Positions 45,274-54,419 of a stretch of DNA of 64,000 bases are shown here, piece after piece (positions within the stretch are counted from its first letter, which is position 1; each line of letters opens with the position of its first letter). The translations under genes were made by a program, and so were the position numbers. Source of the DNA: MSPOR6 sp964652195 (GTDB taxonomy: Bacteria; Poribacteria; WGA-4E; WGA-3G); assembly GCA_964652195.1 (NCBI GenBank), contig CAZZBB010000057.1, forward strand, positions 169,930-233,929, written 5' to 3'. The notes below the pieces were generated by a model. It was not told where the DNA came from. It saw only the letters and a program-made list of their open reading frames with translations, and ran no database searches.

Positions 45274-46689
45274 TTAGGACAGAATACACATAAGGGTTTC
45301 TACTGCTTCAATCGTATCTTCAATTTCTTTCTTTGGTATGTTGACAATAGTAGCATGGCTAAGAGGGTTTAAAATACGACTCCGATATAGTTCAATATCG
45401 TTGATGAGACCTTGGTTTAACAAAGCAGATGTGTGATTTTCAATTTTTATTGCATCCCAGAAATCCTGAGAATCCTGTTTGTTAGGGTCGCGGCGATACT
45501 TAACAGGTAGATGTTTACTCTCACAAAACTCTTCAATTATCATTTCAAACGCTGTACGTAAATAAATCGCACATGCTTAATAGTCACTCGCTTCAAGGTA
45601 TTCCCTCGCCTTGTCAAGATATGGCATATCTTCAACATAAACAGGAATTTCATATTCATCAGTTTGCCGAAAGTAGAACTCAATGGCTTTCCACTTTCCA
45701 CCATGGGATGTCCGTTGTTTGACAATCTCGTACCACGCTTTATCATAAGTTGTCAGAAAGATTTGGTAATCTTCAAAATAGTCTTCTAAAATATCAAGAA
45801 CTGGGAGACGATTCGACATATCCAAACCGATTAGCACGTCATCTAATGCTAAAATCTTTAACTCACTTTCTGGCTGGATTAGGATTGATGAAAAATAGAT
45901 AGCGATAGCAATTGCTGACAACTTTGCTTCATTTAAAAAACGGTGATGGGCAGGAATGTCCTTGTCAAAGAATTCCACAGTCAATAGTATTGCCTGATTA
46001 TCAAGTGTCTTTTCCCCTTGGTTGTATGTTATCCCTTGAAAATCTAAATTTAGGGCAACATTATATCCAAATTTTCGGAGAATTTCGGATGTTTTTGTTT
46101 GCAGTATTTCCAATCTATTAGATAGCTCATCATTGAAGTTCTCTATTGACTCTTCAAGGGCTGTAATTTGGGTAGTCGCCCCTCGTCGTGGGAAGGGTGG
46201 CTGAATGCTATCCCAATCTTCAGCAAGGTTTCGGTCTGTTTCGCGACTAACGGTATTTGCCAAGAGTGTCTTAACCAGCAAATCGAATACATTTACAACA
46301 TCGTTTTCACGATGCAGATAATGTGTTTCCAATAAATCCTTATAATCCAGGAACCCTTTTGTTCTTGATGCATCAATAAGAAGTTGATCATTTGTCTCGT
46401 CCTTAACAGTTTCAGACCATTCATAGATATGTTCATTTGTTCCTGGGTTCTCACGGAGATGCAGTTTGATGTGTCCATCATCGATTGGAATAAAAATGTT
46501 CTGATAATCTTCGAATCGGATAACTCGTTCAGAGGATTCCAGAAATAACTTCAACGCTTGGTACAACGACGTTTTTCCACTGCCGTTTTCACCGTAAACA
46601 AGTAAATTCTTCCCTGCCTTATGCAGATCAATCAGATATTCCCCATAAAATGCCTTAAAGTTCTTAATCTCAATCTTAGTAATTCTCAT
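45274..46689 (-). pseudogene. SMC/RecF-like ATPase with an in-frame TAA (interrupted, or read through)
   Basis: A first part of 370 residues ends in TAA at 45577-45579, and the same frame then continues for 100 more codons to 45274. The junction reads YLEASDY, stop, ACAIYLRTAFEMIIEEF, which is the continuous text expected of this family (DY-K/R-AA-YLRTAFE). Walker A YGENGSGKT lies near residue 35. An ABC-type signature (LNEAKLSAIAIAIYFSSIL) and Walker B with ILALDDVLIGLD follow. The tail ends with ELYRSRILNPLSHA. Its ATG overlaps the stop of the TPR-recognition gene by four bases. A one-base change would restore a sense codon, so it is a recent lesion, an assembly error or read-through. Confidence 0.85.
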
Positions 46690-48395
46690 GCCTTACCCTC
46701 AATGATGCGTATAGGTTTGACACTGCTCATAAAGAATAGATCGACCGCAACCGGATGTGTCTTTTCATATAATCGTTCAAAGATGTCCCGGCATGCGGAC
46801 GTTTTATCACCTTGCATCTCTTGAAGTAGCGGCAACTGCTCATCAATTAACGGTTGGAAGAAGTATTTGTCACCCCGATGGAGTTCATCAGGTAAATAGA
46901 GTTCATAGACCAACCCGTTAAGGATATTTCCAAAATATGCTACCATCACATAGTCTCTGGAGTGTGCTAGGTCTTTGCTATCCGTTGTCGGTTGTTTCTT
47001 GAGATAGAGAATATATTCAACAATTTTATGAATAAGTGCTTGCTGCTCTGGTTCCATATCAGGGATTGGAATTTGTGAGACATATCGAGACGTGAATTTC
47101 AAAAACGGACCCCGAATCTGCGGGGCAGTCCGCGCATAAAACCATGAAACTGCTCTGGTATTCAGCACACCAAGAATCCACAATTCACTTGTCGGTAGGA
47201 GAGATGCGGGACTTCCTACATAGTATCCTTCATCATCATAAGCAAACGCAGTTGCACTTGCTAAATCAGGGTAGACGCACTTTGGTTGTTCACATGTAAC
47301 TGTTCCCTTCGGTACAGTTTGGAGTTCGTACCATTCCTGCTTCCCCGTTCTCTTTTCCAGCGCGTCACGGGACTGTTCCAAGTGTGTTTTGATAGCTGGA
47401 TAAGCTTTGATGTCTATGCCTCGATGCGTCCAGATAAGCCACTTATCTTGTCTCTCTCTCCGTGACTCGTTTGTCGGTTTTACTCGCCAACGTTGAATGT
47501 CGCGCGCCATTAGAAAAGGCTTTAAAATATCTGCTGATGATGGGTGTTCTGCAATGAGTGCATCCCGTGTCTCACGGTGGACAATAAACGCTTCGTTATA
47601 TCCTGTGGTAATTCCACGCGAAGAGGGTTCTTGGAGGTATTCGGACAAAGGTTTGCCAGAATTTCGGAATTTCTCAAGTAGTTGCAACACTGCAGCAGAT
47701 TCTTGGGTTTTCCCATCATGAGTCACAATCTTTTGCGTAGTGGTAAAAGGGTTTACTGGGTATTGCCTTAGCATTGCGACGATGTCTTTCGGCACTTTAA
47801 CGTCATTTTTTCGTTCAAACGTATAAATGTCTCTATATAGGTTGTGAAACGCGACGATGATATCAATTCCTTTGTCTTTGGCAGCGGTCAGATCGGTTTT
47901 GGCTTTATCCCATTCTCTCAGATTTAACTGTGCTAGCCCACGATGGCAATAAGATATAGCATCCTCAGGATCCAGTTTTAGGGACATATCATAATTTGCA
48001 ATGGCCTTCTCAAATTCACCTGTGAGGAGGTAAACATTACCGAGGCTATAATAGGCTACTGCATGGTATTGATTTATATTTATTGCAGCAGTGAAGTCAT
48101 TGATTGCCTCATCAAACTTGTCTCTCTTGCCATAAGCCACACCACGATTAACATAGGCATCAACAAAATCTGATTTGAGTTTGATTGCCATGTTAAAGGC
48201 AGCAATCGCCTTATCAAAATCACCTTTGTCGTCATAGGCATTGCCAAGATTGTTATAGGCCTCAGCAAACTTGGAGTTGAGTTCAAGGGCTTTTTCAAAA
48301 TCTTTGATAGCAAGATCGTATTCGCCCTTTTCACCGTAATCAATACCGCGATTGTTATAGAAAATATGACCTTGTAGATTTAGTGCAGTGCTCAT
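46686..48395 (-). CDS. TPR protein fused to a type IIG-like target-recognition domain
   Basis: 569 residues. Residues about 10-175 are five TPR units (NRGIDYGEKGEYDLAIKDFEKA and repeats). A linker (FHNLYRDIYTFERKNDVKVP) leads to a recognition region (about 235-500) with SEYLQEPSSRGITTGYNEAF, ILKPFLMARDIQRWRV and LGVLNTRAVSWFYARTAPQ with FTSRYVSQIPIPDM. These match the specificity region of type IIG enzymes such as Eco57I. No methyltransferase or nuclease motif is present. The stop overlaps the ATPase ATG (ATGA). The pair looks like a two-protein system that recognises DNA and couples it to an SMC-like ATPase. GGAG precedes the start. Confidence 0.82.
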   Translation of the reverse strand: MSTALNLQGHIFYNNRGIDYGEKGEYDLAIKDFEKALELNSKFAEAYNNLGNAYDDKGDFDKAIAAFNMAIKLKSDFVDAYVNRGVAYGKRDKFDEAINDFTAAININQYHAVAYYSLGNVYLLTGEFEKAIANYDMSLKLDPEDAISYCHRGLAQLNLREWDKAKTDLTAAKDKGIDIIVAFHNLYRDIYTFERKNDVKVPKDIVAMLRQYPVNPFTTTQKIVTHDGKTQESAAVLQLLEKFRNSGKPLSEYLQEPSSRGITTGYNEAFIVHRETRDALIAEHPSSADILKPFLMARDIQRWRVKPTNESRRERQDKWLIWTHRGIDIKAYPAIKTHLEQSRDALEKRTGKQEWYELQTVPKGTVTCEQPKCVYPDLASATAFAYDDEGYYVGSPASLLPTSELWILGVLNTRAVSWFYARTAPQIRGPFLKFTSRYVSQIPIPDMEPEQQALIHKIVEYILYLKKQPTTDSKDLAHSRDYVMVAYFGNILNGLVYELYLPDELHRGDKYFFQPLIDEQLPLLQEMQGDKTSACRDIFERLYEKTHPVAVDLFFMSSVKPIRIIEGKA

Positions 48396-48467
48396 TTACT
48401 TTTCTCCAATGAACAACTTATCTTGATGTTATGACAATGGGCCTACTAGAGAATATCATACCGAATT

Positions 48468-48665
48468 TCACATATTGTCAAAAGCGTCAGAAAGAATCTG
48501 CCTTATTTTTTCACCAATCACAGTAAACCGCCACGGTTCAGTGACATGATGGTTCGGTGCCCATATTCCGTAACTGAAGATCTTTTCAATCACATCATTT
48601 GGTACAGGTTCCTCTTTGAATTTGAAAATGGATCGTCTTGAAAGTATTGCGTCTTTTACGTCCAT
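48468..48665 (-). pseudogene. Truncated nitroreductase-family gene (5' fragment)
   Basis: 65 codons, MDVKDAILSRRSIFKFKEEPVPNDV, continuing to GIWAPNHHVTEPWRF, the flavin-binding N-terminus of the nitroreductase family, then a stop in the next helix. Full-length family members have about 180-200 residues, so two thirds are missing. No remainder is visible within the following sequence. It borders the TPR/ATPase pair, whose start lies 73 bp downstream. The region before its start is tandemly duplicated. Confidence 0.8.
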
Positions 48666-48703
48666 AAAATCCTCCTTGTTTTACGTCCATAAAACCCTCC
48701 TTG
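48654..48703 (-). repeat. 25-bp tandem duplication of the ribosome-binding site and start
   Basis: 48654-48678 and 48679-48703 are the same 25 bases except one; each has AAGGAGG/GTTTTATGGACGTAAAA. The two start codons are in different frames; only the downstream one opens the nitroreductase frame. Confidence 0.9.
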
Positions 48704-48786
48704 TTAAATTATTGTTTATTCGTGGTTTAATTATAGAACTCGTGTCTTTACTATCCGCAATCACACAAGATTTAGACAAATACTTA

Positions 48787-49668
48787 TCAAGCATTTACAA
48801 ATCTTTTAAAATCACACCATAGTTCTAATGCTGAAGTTGTTCTCCAAACTACATGCCGTCTGAGTGTCTTCTCTAATGCTGTTTTATAAGGATTGGATAA
48901 ATTCATTGCCATCTCTCTCGGTTTTCCAGAAAGAATTTCTTCACGCGTGAATTGTAAACGTTGGGAGTACGCAAGTTGAAGGAATAGCAACCCAAGATGA
49001 TAAATGTCGGATCGATGATCAATTGGACCAAACTCATTAGGATCTAAAACTTCAGGTGGTAATAACCACTGTGGTCTCGTGTTCGTAGCATCTACATCAA
49101 GAAGTTGTTTTGAAACACCGAGATCTCCTAATTTAAATTGCATGACATGAGCCTTTTGTGGAACCATTTCATCTTTTATATAAGTAGAAAAAACATTTCC
49201 CTCATGAATGTCTTGATGCACATAATTATTTAAATGGAGATAGTGTACTGCTTGTAGAAGTTGTCTAGCTATCCGCATAAACCAAGCCATACCATCCAAA
49301 TTTGGCATATAAAAAAGTATTGATATTGGAGTAAAACACCTTTCTGTTACAATATAAAATGAATATTGATATTCAAATGCATCATACACATATGTAATAT
49401 TGGGGTGTCTTAATTCCAGGAGTCTATGAAATTCACCCTCCGCATTTTCTTTCAATTTATTGTAGGGATAAATCGGTTTTAAAACTTTTACAGCAAGATC
49501 ATTCCCCCAATCATCTGAACAATTGTACACAACGCCAAAGTACCCTTCATCTATCGGTGAACCAATTGTGTAAGTGTTACCTGTAAACGAACTTGAAATA
49601 GACTTACCAGGGACAGGAAGTATCCCACCCTTTGTTGGTAAATTATCTATCTGATTGATGTTATTCAT
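48787..49668 (-). CDS. Ser/Thr protein kinase-like protein
   Basis: 293 residues, one Hanks-type kinase domain. The glycine loop reads IGSPIDEGYFGVVY, the ATP-binding Lys is in DLAVKVLK, and the catalytic loop YVHQDIHEGNVF keeps the Asp (HQD for HRD). The metal-binding DFG site reads GDLG with Asp retained. The APE-like LLPPEVLD and DHRSDIYHLGLLFLQLA (DxxxLG) follow. There is no membrane anchor or PASTA domain. It is probably active, phosphorylating unknown targets; it lies next to the TPR/ATPase genes and upstream of none. Confidence 0.85.
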   Translation of the reverse strand: MNNINQIDNLPTKGGILPVPGKSISSSFTGNTYTIGSPIDEGYFGVVYNCSDDWGNDLAVKVLKPIYPYNKLKENAEGEFHRLLELRHPNITYVYDAFEYQYSFYIVTERCFTPISILFYMPNLDGMAWFMRIARQLLQAVHYLHLNNYVHQDIHEGNVFSTYIKDEMVPQKAHVMQFKLGDLGVSKQLLDVDATNTRPQWLLPPEVLDPNEFGPIDHRSDIYHLGLLFLQLAYSQRLQFTREEILSGKPREMAMNLSNPYKTALEKTLRRHVVWRTTSALELWCDFKRFVNA

Positions 49669-49701
49669 AGATTCCTTGGTTCTTGCAATGTTTAGTCTGT
49701 G

Positions 49702-50562
49702 CTACTTTGAACGAACTACAGCAATACTCGCCCCGTATCTGAATACTACATTGATAACGTCTTGTACACCTATACCGTGTAAGTTGGCACTCTGAATTTT
49801 ATTTGACACAATATCTGTCCAATACATCTTATCCCCTTCCACATCTAGAGCAATATAACTTGGACACTTCAATCCATCGACTAGGTCTTGGGCATTTGTA
49901 CCGTCCAAATTCGCACAACGGATTCTACCAACATTAAAGCTACTTTCTGTCCAATAAATTTTACTATTTACCAGATCTAATGCTATACTACCTGGGGAAT
50001 TTCCAGTAGTAATGACATCTTGAATATCTGTACCATCCAAGTTAGCACAGCGTATTTTTGCTGTGATGAACTCTGTCCAGTAAATTTTACCTTCTTTCAC
50101 ATTCAAGGCAATATTTGTAGGAAAGTCTAATCCGCTGATAAGGGTTTGAACATCTGTGCCATCCAAGTTGGCACAACAGATTTTTCGCTCCCTAAACTGT
50201 CCTTGTATCCAGTACACTTTGCCTACTATTACATCTAAGGCAATATTTGTAGGAAAATCTAATCCGGTAATAACATTCCGTGCGTTTGTACCGTCTAAGT
50301 TAGCACTCTGAATTTTACCAGTTACTGTCCAATAAATTTTACCGCGTTGCGTATCTAAGGCAACATCATACGGACCATTCAATCCTACGTTTACAATGGA
50401 TTGAATGTTTAAATTTCTCATGTTTGTGAGTTGAGCAGTGTCTATTCTGCGAGGGGCCGTCCAATAGATGGCAGGCTGCGAGACAATTTCGGACACAACC
50501 TCAGAGACGCTCGATACGAAAAATAAGAAAAATAAAAATTTAATGGTTTTTCTATTTTTCAA
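49702..50562 (-). CDS. Secreted YWTD/LDLR-B-type beta-propeller protein
   Basis: 286 residues. A signal peptide (about 1-25) is followed by six YWT-type repeats (KIYWTVTGKIQSANLDG, VYWIQG, KIYWTEF, KIYWTES, KMYWTD) with the spacing of LDL-receptor class B propellers. The start is TTG at 50562, with AAAGGAG upstream. It is exported and presumably binds a ligand or partner; such proteins are common in poribacteria-like genomes. It ends 34 bp before the kinase start, so co-transcription with the kinase is possible. Confidence 0.85.
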   Translation of the reverse strand: MKNRKTIKFLFFLFFVSSVSEVVSEIVSQPAIYWTAPRRIDTAQLTNMRNLNIQSIVNVGLNGPYDVALDTQRGKIYWTVTGKIQSANLDGTNARNVITGLDFPTNIALDVIVGKVYWIQGQFRERKICCANLDGTDVQTLISGLDFPTNIALNVKEGKIYWTEFITAKIRCANLDGTDIQDVITTGNSPGSIALDLVNSKIYWTESSFNVGRIRCANLDGTNAQDLVDGLKCPSYIALDVEGDKMYWTDIVSNKIQSANLHGIGVQDVINVVFRYGASIAVVRSK

Positions 50563-50717
50563 AGATTATAACTCCTTTATATAGAATTGTAAGATGATTA
50601 TTTACACTGAGAACAGAAATCCGCAGAGAGAATTTGTTATTTTGACATAAGTTCGGCAAAATAATAGTGTTGGATAGTCAAACCGCCACAACAAAACGTC
50701 GGTATCTACTAACAACT

Positions 50718-50878
50718 TCATTCATTTGTCCCGCGAAAAGCAGCCATAAACGATTCAGGTAATTCATCAAAATCTTCAGCAATCTTCACTTTACCTTTCC
50801 ACTGTCCACACAGCAAGGCTTCTTGTCCCTTGATAAAGGTATGGGATGGTAACAAATGTGCTGTTGCTTTCCAGGGCT
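50718..50878 (-). pseudogene. Gene remnant resembling the C-terminus of an antitoxin
   Basis: A minus-strand frame ends GQWKGKVKIAEDFDELPESF and three codons later runs on to a TGA at 50718-50720. The WKGKV-I-DDFDELP ending is a style seen in Phd/DUF2281-type antitoxins. The upstream part is cut by the MITE at 50882. Assignment is tentative. Confidence 0.35.
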
Positions 50879-50881
50879 ATT

Positions 50882-51030
50882 TATAGTAAACTTTAGATTC
50901 AATTGGACACTGTACTTGTAGGAGCAACCTTTCGGTCGCGACCAGGAGGTCGCTCCTACAAAAGATGTGTGGGACACGAACGTAAGTTGAACCAATAGAA
51001 AATGTAGTATTTATTTTATTGTTCACTATA
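50882..51030. mobile_element. MITE-like element, copy 1
   Basis: 149 bp bounded by TATAGTAAAC (50882-50891) and GTTCACTATA (51021-51030), a 9-of-10 inverted terminal repeat beginning with TA. The interior has the hairpin TGTAGGAGC/GCTCCTACA (50917-50925 and 50952-50960). Element family unknown; the TA ends are reminiscent of IS630/mariner derivatives. Confidence 0.72.
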
Positions 51031-51083
51031 GTATTTAGGTATTTTGATCGTTTTTATCACAGTCGTTAATATTATTAGTTAAG

Positions 51084-51271
51084 ATGGAGTATAAAAAAAG
51101 AGAAAGAAAAAGTCTTTCTCCTTATTAGGTATTTTATCAAAGATTCCTGATCCACGCAATGAAAAAGGAGTACGGCCAGGGTTATTTGGTTTTCGGTTTT
51201 TATGTCCGTTTCACATAGGACATCGGAAGAGATTTTGGGTTGGTAAATCGTCAAAGAAGTGGTCAAGATAA
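51084..51271 (+). pseudogene. Degraded transposase N-terminus (ISAs1-like)
   Basis: After an ATG at 51084, a frameshifted frame reads SLLGILSKIPDPRNEKGVRPG, resembling the start of ISAs1-type transposases (KIPD-R-x2-G-R-HPL). It then decays and stops at 51269-51271. Only a fragment remains, between the two MITEs. Confidence 0.4.
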
Positions 51272-51481
51272 GTGTCGATATTGTAATTGTTTCAGGAATG
51301 TATGTTGAAATAATTTGACATATTGAATAATCATAGGTAGTATTTCATGAATACACAATGTTGAAAATGAGTCTCAATGTCATGATTTTCATTTCATGAA
51401 CATATTTCATAAAAACTTGTCTATAGTACAAAATAAATCTATATATGGTGAATGTAATTCTGACAATGAATTACATTCAAT

Positions 51482-51618
51482 TATAGTAAACTTTTGAATT
51501 AATGGAACATTTTGGGATGTAGGAGGGAACTCCGATTCCCAACTATCACTGAGTTAAATCGCGATTCGGAGATCGCTCCTACAGGGATTTTGTATTATTA
51601 TCTTCAATGTTCACTATA
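51482..51618. mobile_element. MITE-like element, copy 2
   Basis: 137 bp with the same ends, TATAGTAAAC (51482-51491) and GTTCACTATA (51609-51618), and the hairpin TGTAGGAG/CTCCTACA. Its right end is 18 bp upstream of the next start codon, so it supplies the promoter region of that gene. Confidence 0.75.
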
Positions 51619-51636
51619 ATATATGAGGAGTTAATT

Positions 51637-52638
51637 ATGGTAAAAAAACACATGTATATTGTAATACATTTTATTGTGATGATTTTAATCATCGGATCAA
51701 CTCAAGCAGAAACGATCACTCTCTATTCAGGTCGAAGTAAAAGTTTGGTTGAACCTATAATAATACAGTTTGAGAAGGAGACTGGGATAGAGGTAGAAGT
51801 AAGTTTTGCCAATACAACCCAATTGGCATCTAAACTTATGACTGAAGGTAAAAAGAGTCCAGCGGATGTGTTTTGGGCACAAGATGCTGGCGCACTTGGT
51901 GCAGTTAGTAAGAAAGATCTCTTTACTAAACTTCCAAAGAAGATACTATCTAAAGTACCTAAAGCATTTCGACATGGAGACGGTTTATGGGTAGCCACAA
52001 GTGGTAGAGCACGGGTATTGGCATATTCCTCTGAACGTCTTAGTAAAGATAAACTTCCAGATAGTATTTTTGATTTAACACAGCCGAAGTGGAATGGAAA
52101 AGTTGGATGGGCTCCGCTAAACGCATCTTTTCAAGCCTTTGTAACGGCGATGCGAGAACAGGTTGGAGATGACCGTACCGAAGAATGGCTTGGTGATATG
52201 AAAAAGAATGGAACAATTGCATATCCTAAGAATACACCTATAATTGAAGCACTTGCAGCAGGTGAGATAGATCTTGGATTACCAAACCATTATTACCTAT
52301 TTCGCTTTAAAAAAAGCAATTCAAAATATCCTGTATCACAGACCTTTTTTAAAGTAAAAGATCCTGGGAATCTTGTAAATGTTGCTGGAATAGGGTTGTT
52401 AAAGAATAGTAAAAACCAGAAAACTGCCCTTAAGTTGATTGAGTACCTACTTTCCTCTAAAGCTCAACAATACTTTGTTAGTGAAGTGTTTGAATATCCT
52501 GTCATTGAAGGTGTCATACCTAACACTAATTTGGTACCATTAGATGAATTGCTTAATATAGTCCCGAAATTCGATCTAAATGAAATGGATGATATTGAAG
52601 GAACAGTAAAACTTCTTCGTCGTGTCGGTATAATGTAG
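51637..52638 (+). CDS. Iron(III)/thiamine-type ABC transporter substrate-binding protein
   Basis: 333 residues from ATG 51637 (GAGGAG ahead; an upstream start would lie inside the MITE). Signal peptide (about 1-28). The mature chain begins ETITLYSGRSKSLVEPIIIQFE, the FutA/FbpA start, followed by KSPADVFWAQDAGALG, GRARVLAYS, KWNGKVGWAPLNASFQAF and AAGEIDLGLPNHYYLFRF. The family binds ferric iron or related substrates in the periplasm. The permease follows, but no ATPase. Confidence 0.9.
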   Translation: MVKKHMYIVIHFIVMILIIGSTQAETITLYSGRSKSLVEPIIIQFEKETGIEVEVSFANTTQLASKLMTEGKKSPADVFWAQDAGALGAVSKKDLFTKLPKKILSKVPKAFRHGDGLWVATSGRARVLAYSSERLSKDKLPDSIFDLTQPKWNGKVGWAPLNASFQAFVTAMREQVGDDRTEEWLGDMKKNGTIAYPKNTPIIEALAAGEIDLGLPNHYYLFRFKKSNSKYPVSQTFFKVKDPGNLVNVAGIGLLKNSKNQKTALKLIEYLLSSKAQQYFVSEVFEYPVIEGVIPNTNLVPLDELLNIVPKFDLNEMDDIEGTVKLLRRVGIM

Positions 52639-52650
52639 CAGAAGCTGTGG

Positions 52651-54219
52651 TTGAGGTGTATCATCAATAGGCAGCACAGCATATTACTCATTGGACAAAG
52701 ATGGTATATATTCTTTCCTGCAGTTGTAATCTGTATATGTGGACTTATTCCCTTAGTATATCTGATAGCTAAAGCATTTCAATTGGAGAGTAGTACACTT
52801 GTAGAGAATTTACTTCGATGGCGTAATGTGAGACTCTTTTTTAACACTGTCTTACTTACAATAGGTGTTCTTCTTACAGATATCTTATTGGCAACACCAG
52901 CGGCATGGTTAACGAGTCGTTCAGATATCAAGCATAAGCGTACCTTTAGTGTTCTATGCACATTACCGTTAGCTATTCCTGGTTATGTCATTGCTTATGC
53001 GCTCTTAGCACTGGGTGGCTACAACGGTATATTTGCATGGTTTTTTGGTTGGAATATACCGCGTCTGAATGGTTATTGGGGAGCATTGATCGCTCTCTCC
53101 TTCTATACAACCCCTTACCTTTTCCTAAATTTACGTACAGCTCTCTTAGGATTAGATCCAAGTGTTGAAGAATCAGCACGAAGTCTTGGTTATGGTCAAT
53201 GGAGAGTTTTCATTCATGTAATACTTCCTCAACTACGTCCGGCATTTTATGCGGCAGGATTACTCATTTGTCTACATGTTCTTGGGGACTTTGGTGTAGT
53301 TTCATTAATGCGTTATGAGACATTTAGTTATGCGTTATATGTTGAATATAGATTATTGTTTGAACACAATTATGCTGCATGGCTTGCCTTGATCCTCCTA
53401 ACAATTACCGGATGTCTTCTGTTTCTTGAAGGACGTATGTTATATAAGGTAGACCTTCATAAAGCAGGTCATGGAACATCCCGTATTCCATCTATCATAC
53501 CTTTACAAAGATTGAAGTATGTCGGTTATACCTATTTGTGTGTATTATTTATTGCTACAGTTTGTATTCCGACATTAACAGTAATATTATGGTTGTTCAG
53601 AGGATTTGAAGTATCGACATTGGAGGGAATTATTGAGGCATTTCTTGGCTCAATAAGTATTTCTATACCAGTTGCAATCGGTTGTGCTCTAATGGCAGTA
53701 CCCTTTGCCTATATCAATGTACGTTATTCAACTCGCTTTTCCAATGCAATTGCGCGTATCCCTTATATAGTTTATGCAATTCCACCTTTGGCATTTGGTT
53801 TGGCAATAATCTTCTTTGTTAGAAGAACAGATGTTACGGTTTTAGTGTTAATCATTGCTTGTATGCTACATTTTCTTGCTGAAGCTATAGGTCCAGTACG
53901 AAGTCCGCTCTATCAGGCATCACCGCATTTAGAGGAAGTAGCACGATCGCTTGGATGTTCACCGATAATGGCATTTCTCAGGACACTGTTACCACTTCTA
54001 TTTCGTGGCATGTTAATCGCTATTGCACTTGTATTTCTTGCGACAATGAAGGAACTTCCGTTAACTCTACTGCTTAGACCACCTGAATACGAAACCTTAG
54101 CGGTAAATGTATGGGATTATACTGAGGAAGCAATGTTTGCACAAGCCGCACCTTATGCATTTATAATACTATTAACCTCTGCTATATTTGTTGGTTTACT
54201 CATTCGCAAGGAGAGATGA
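52651..54219 (+). CDS. ABC transporter permease (FbpB/SfuB type, two-domain)
   Basis: 522 residues with about 12 helices, formed by two fused permease halves. Each has an EAA-type loop: EESARSLGYGQWRVFIHVILPQ and EEVARSLGCSPIMAFLRTLLP. The start is TTG at 52651 with a weak ribosome-binding site. It works with the preceding binding protein for metal uptake. The ATP-binding subunit is not encoded next to it, so it must be supplied from elsewhere. Confidence 0.9.
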   Translation: MRCIINRQHSILLIGQRWYIFFPAVVICICGLIPLVYLIAKAFQLESSTLVENLLRWRNVRLFFNTVLLTIGVLLTDILLATPAAWLTSRSDIKHKRTFSVLCTLPLAIPGYVIAYALLALGGYNGIFAWFFGWNIPRLNGYWGALIALSFYTTPYLFLNLRTALLGLDPSVEESARSLGYGQWRVFIHVILPQLRPAFYAAGLLICLHVLGDFGVVSLMRYETFSYALYVEYRLLFEHNYAAWLALILLTITGCLLFLEGRMLYKVDLHKAGHGTSRIPSIIPLQRLKYVGYTYLCVLFIATVCIPTLTVILWLFRGFEVSTLEGIIEAFLGSISISIPVAIGCALMAVPFAYINVRYSTRFSNAIARIPYIVYAIPPLAFGLAIIFFVRRTDVTVLVLIIACMLHFLAEAIGPVRSPLYQASPHLEEVARSLGCSPIMAFLRTLLPLLFRGMLIAIALVFLATMKELPLTLLLRPPEYETLAVNVWDYTEEAMFAQAAPYAFIILLTSAIFVGLLIRKER

Positions 54220-54243
54220 TGTCATATTTCTGCAACAAATTGT

Positions 54244-54272
54244 TGGATATTTTGTCAAATTTTGGTATAATC
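54244..54272 (+). promoter_or_regulatory. Sigma-70-like promoter for the DUF4956 gene
   Basis: TTGGAT (54244-54249), 17-base spacer, TATAAT (54267-54272), about 150 bp upstream of the DUF4956 start. Confidence 0.6.
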
Positions 54273-54419
54273 ACATTTCATAATTTGTTGATTAGAAATG
54301 GAATTTTGATTTGATTAATATAAATCCATACAATCCTTCCATACTAAGAGTATTACATATAGACAATCTAACATAAAAAAAATAATATTGAATCAATTAC
54401 CTGAAAAGGTATACATATT

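Larger units (their letters stand above)
50563..51636. other. Repeat- and remnant-rich spacer
   Basis: About 1.1 kb between divergent genes. It holds an antitoxin-like gene end, two MITE-like elements and a transposase remnant, described separately. Nothing else is recognised. Confidence 0.6.
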
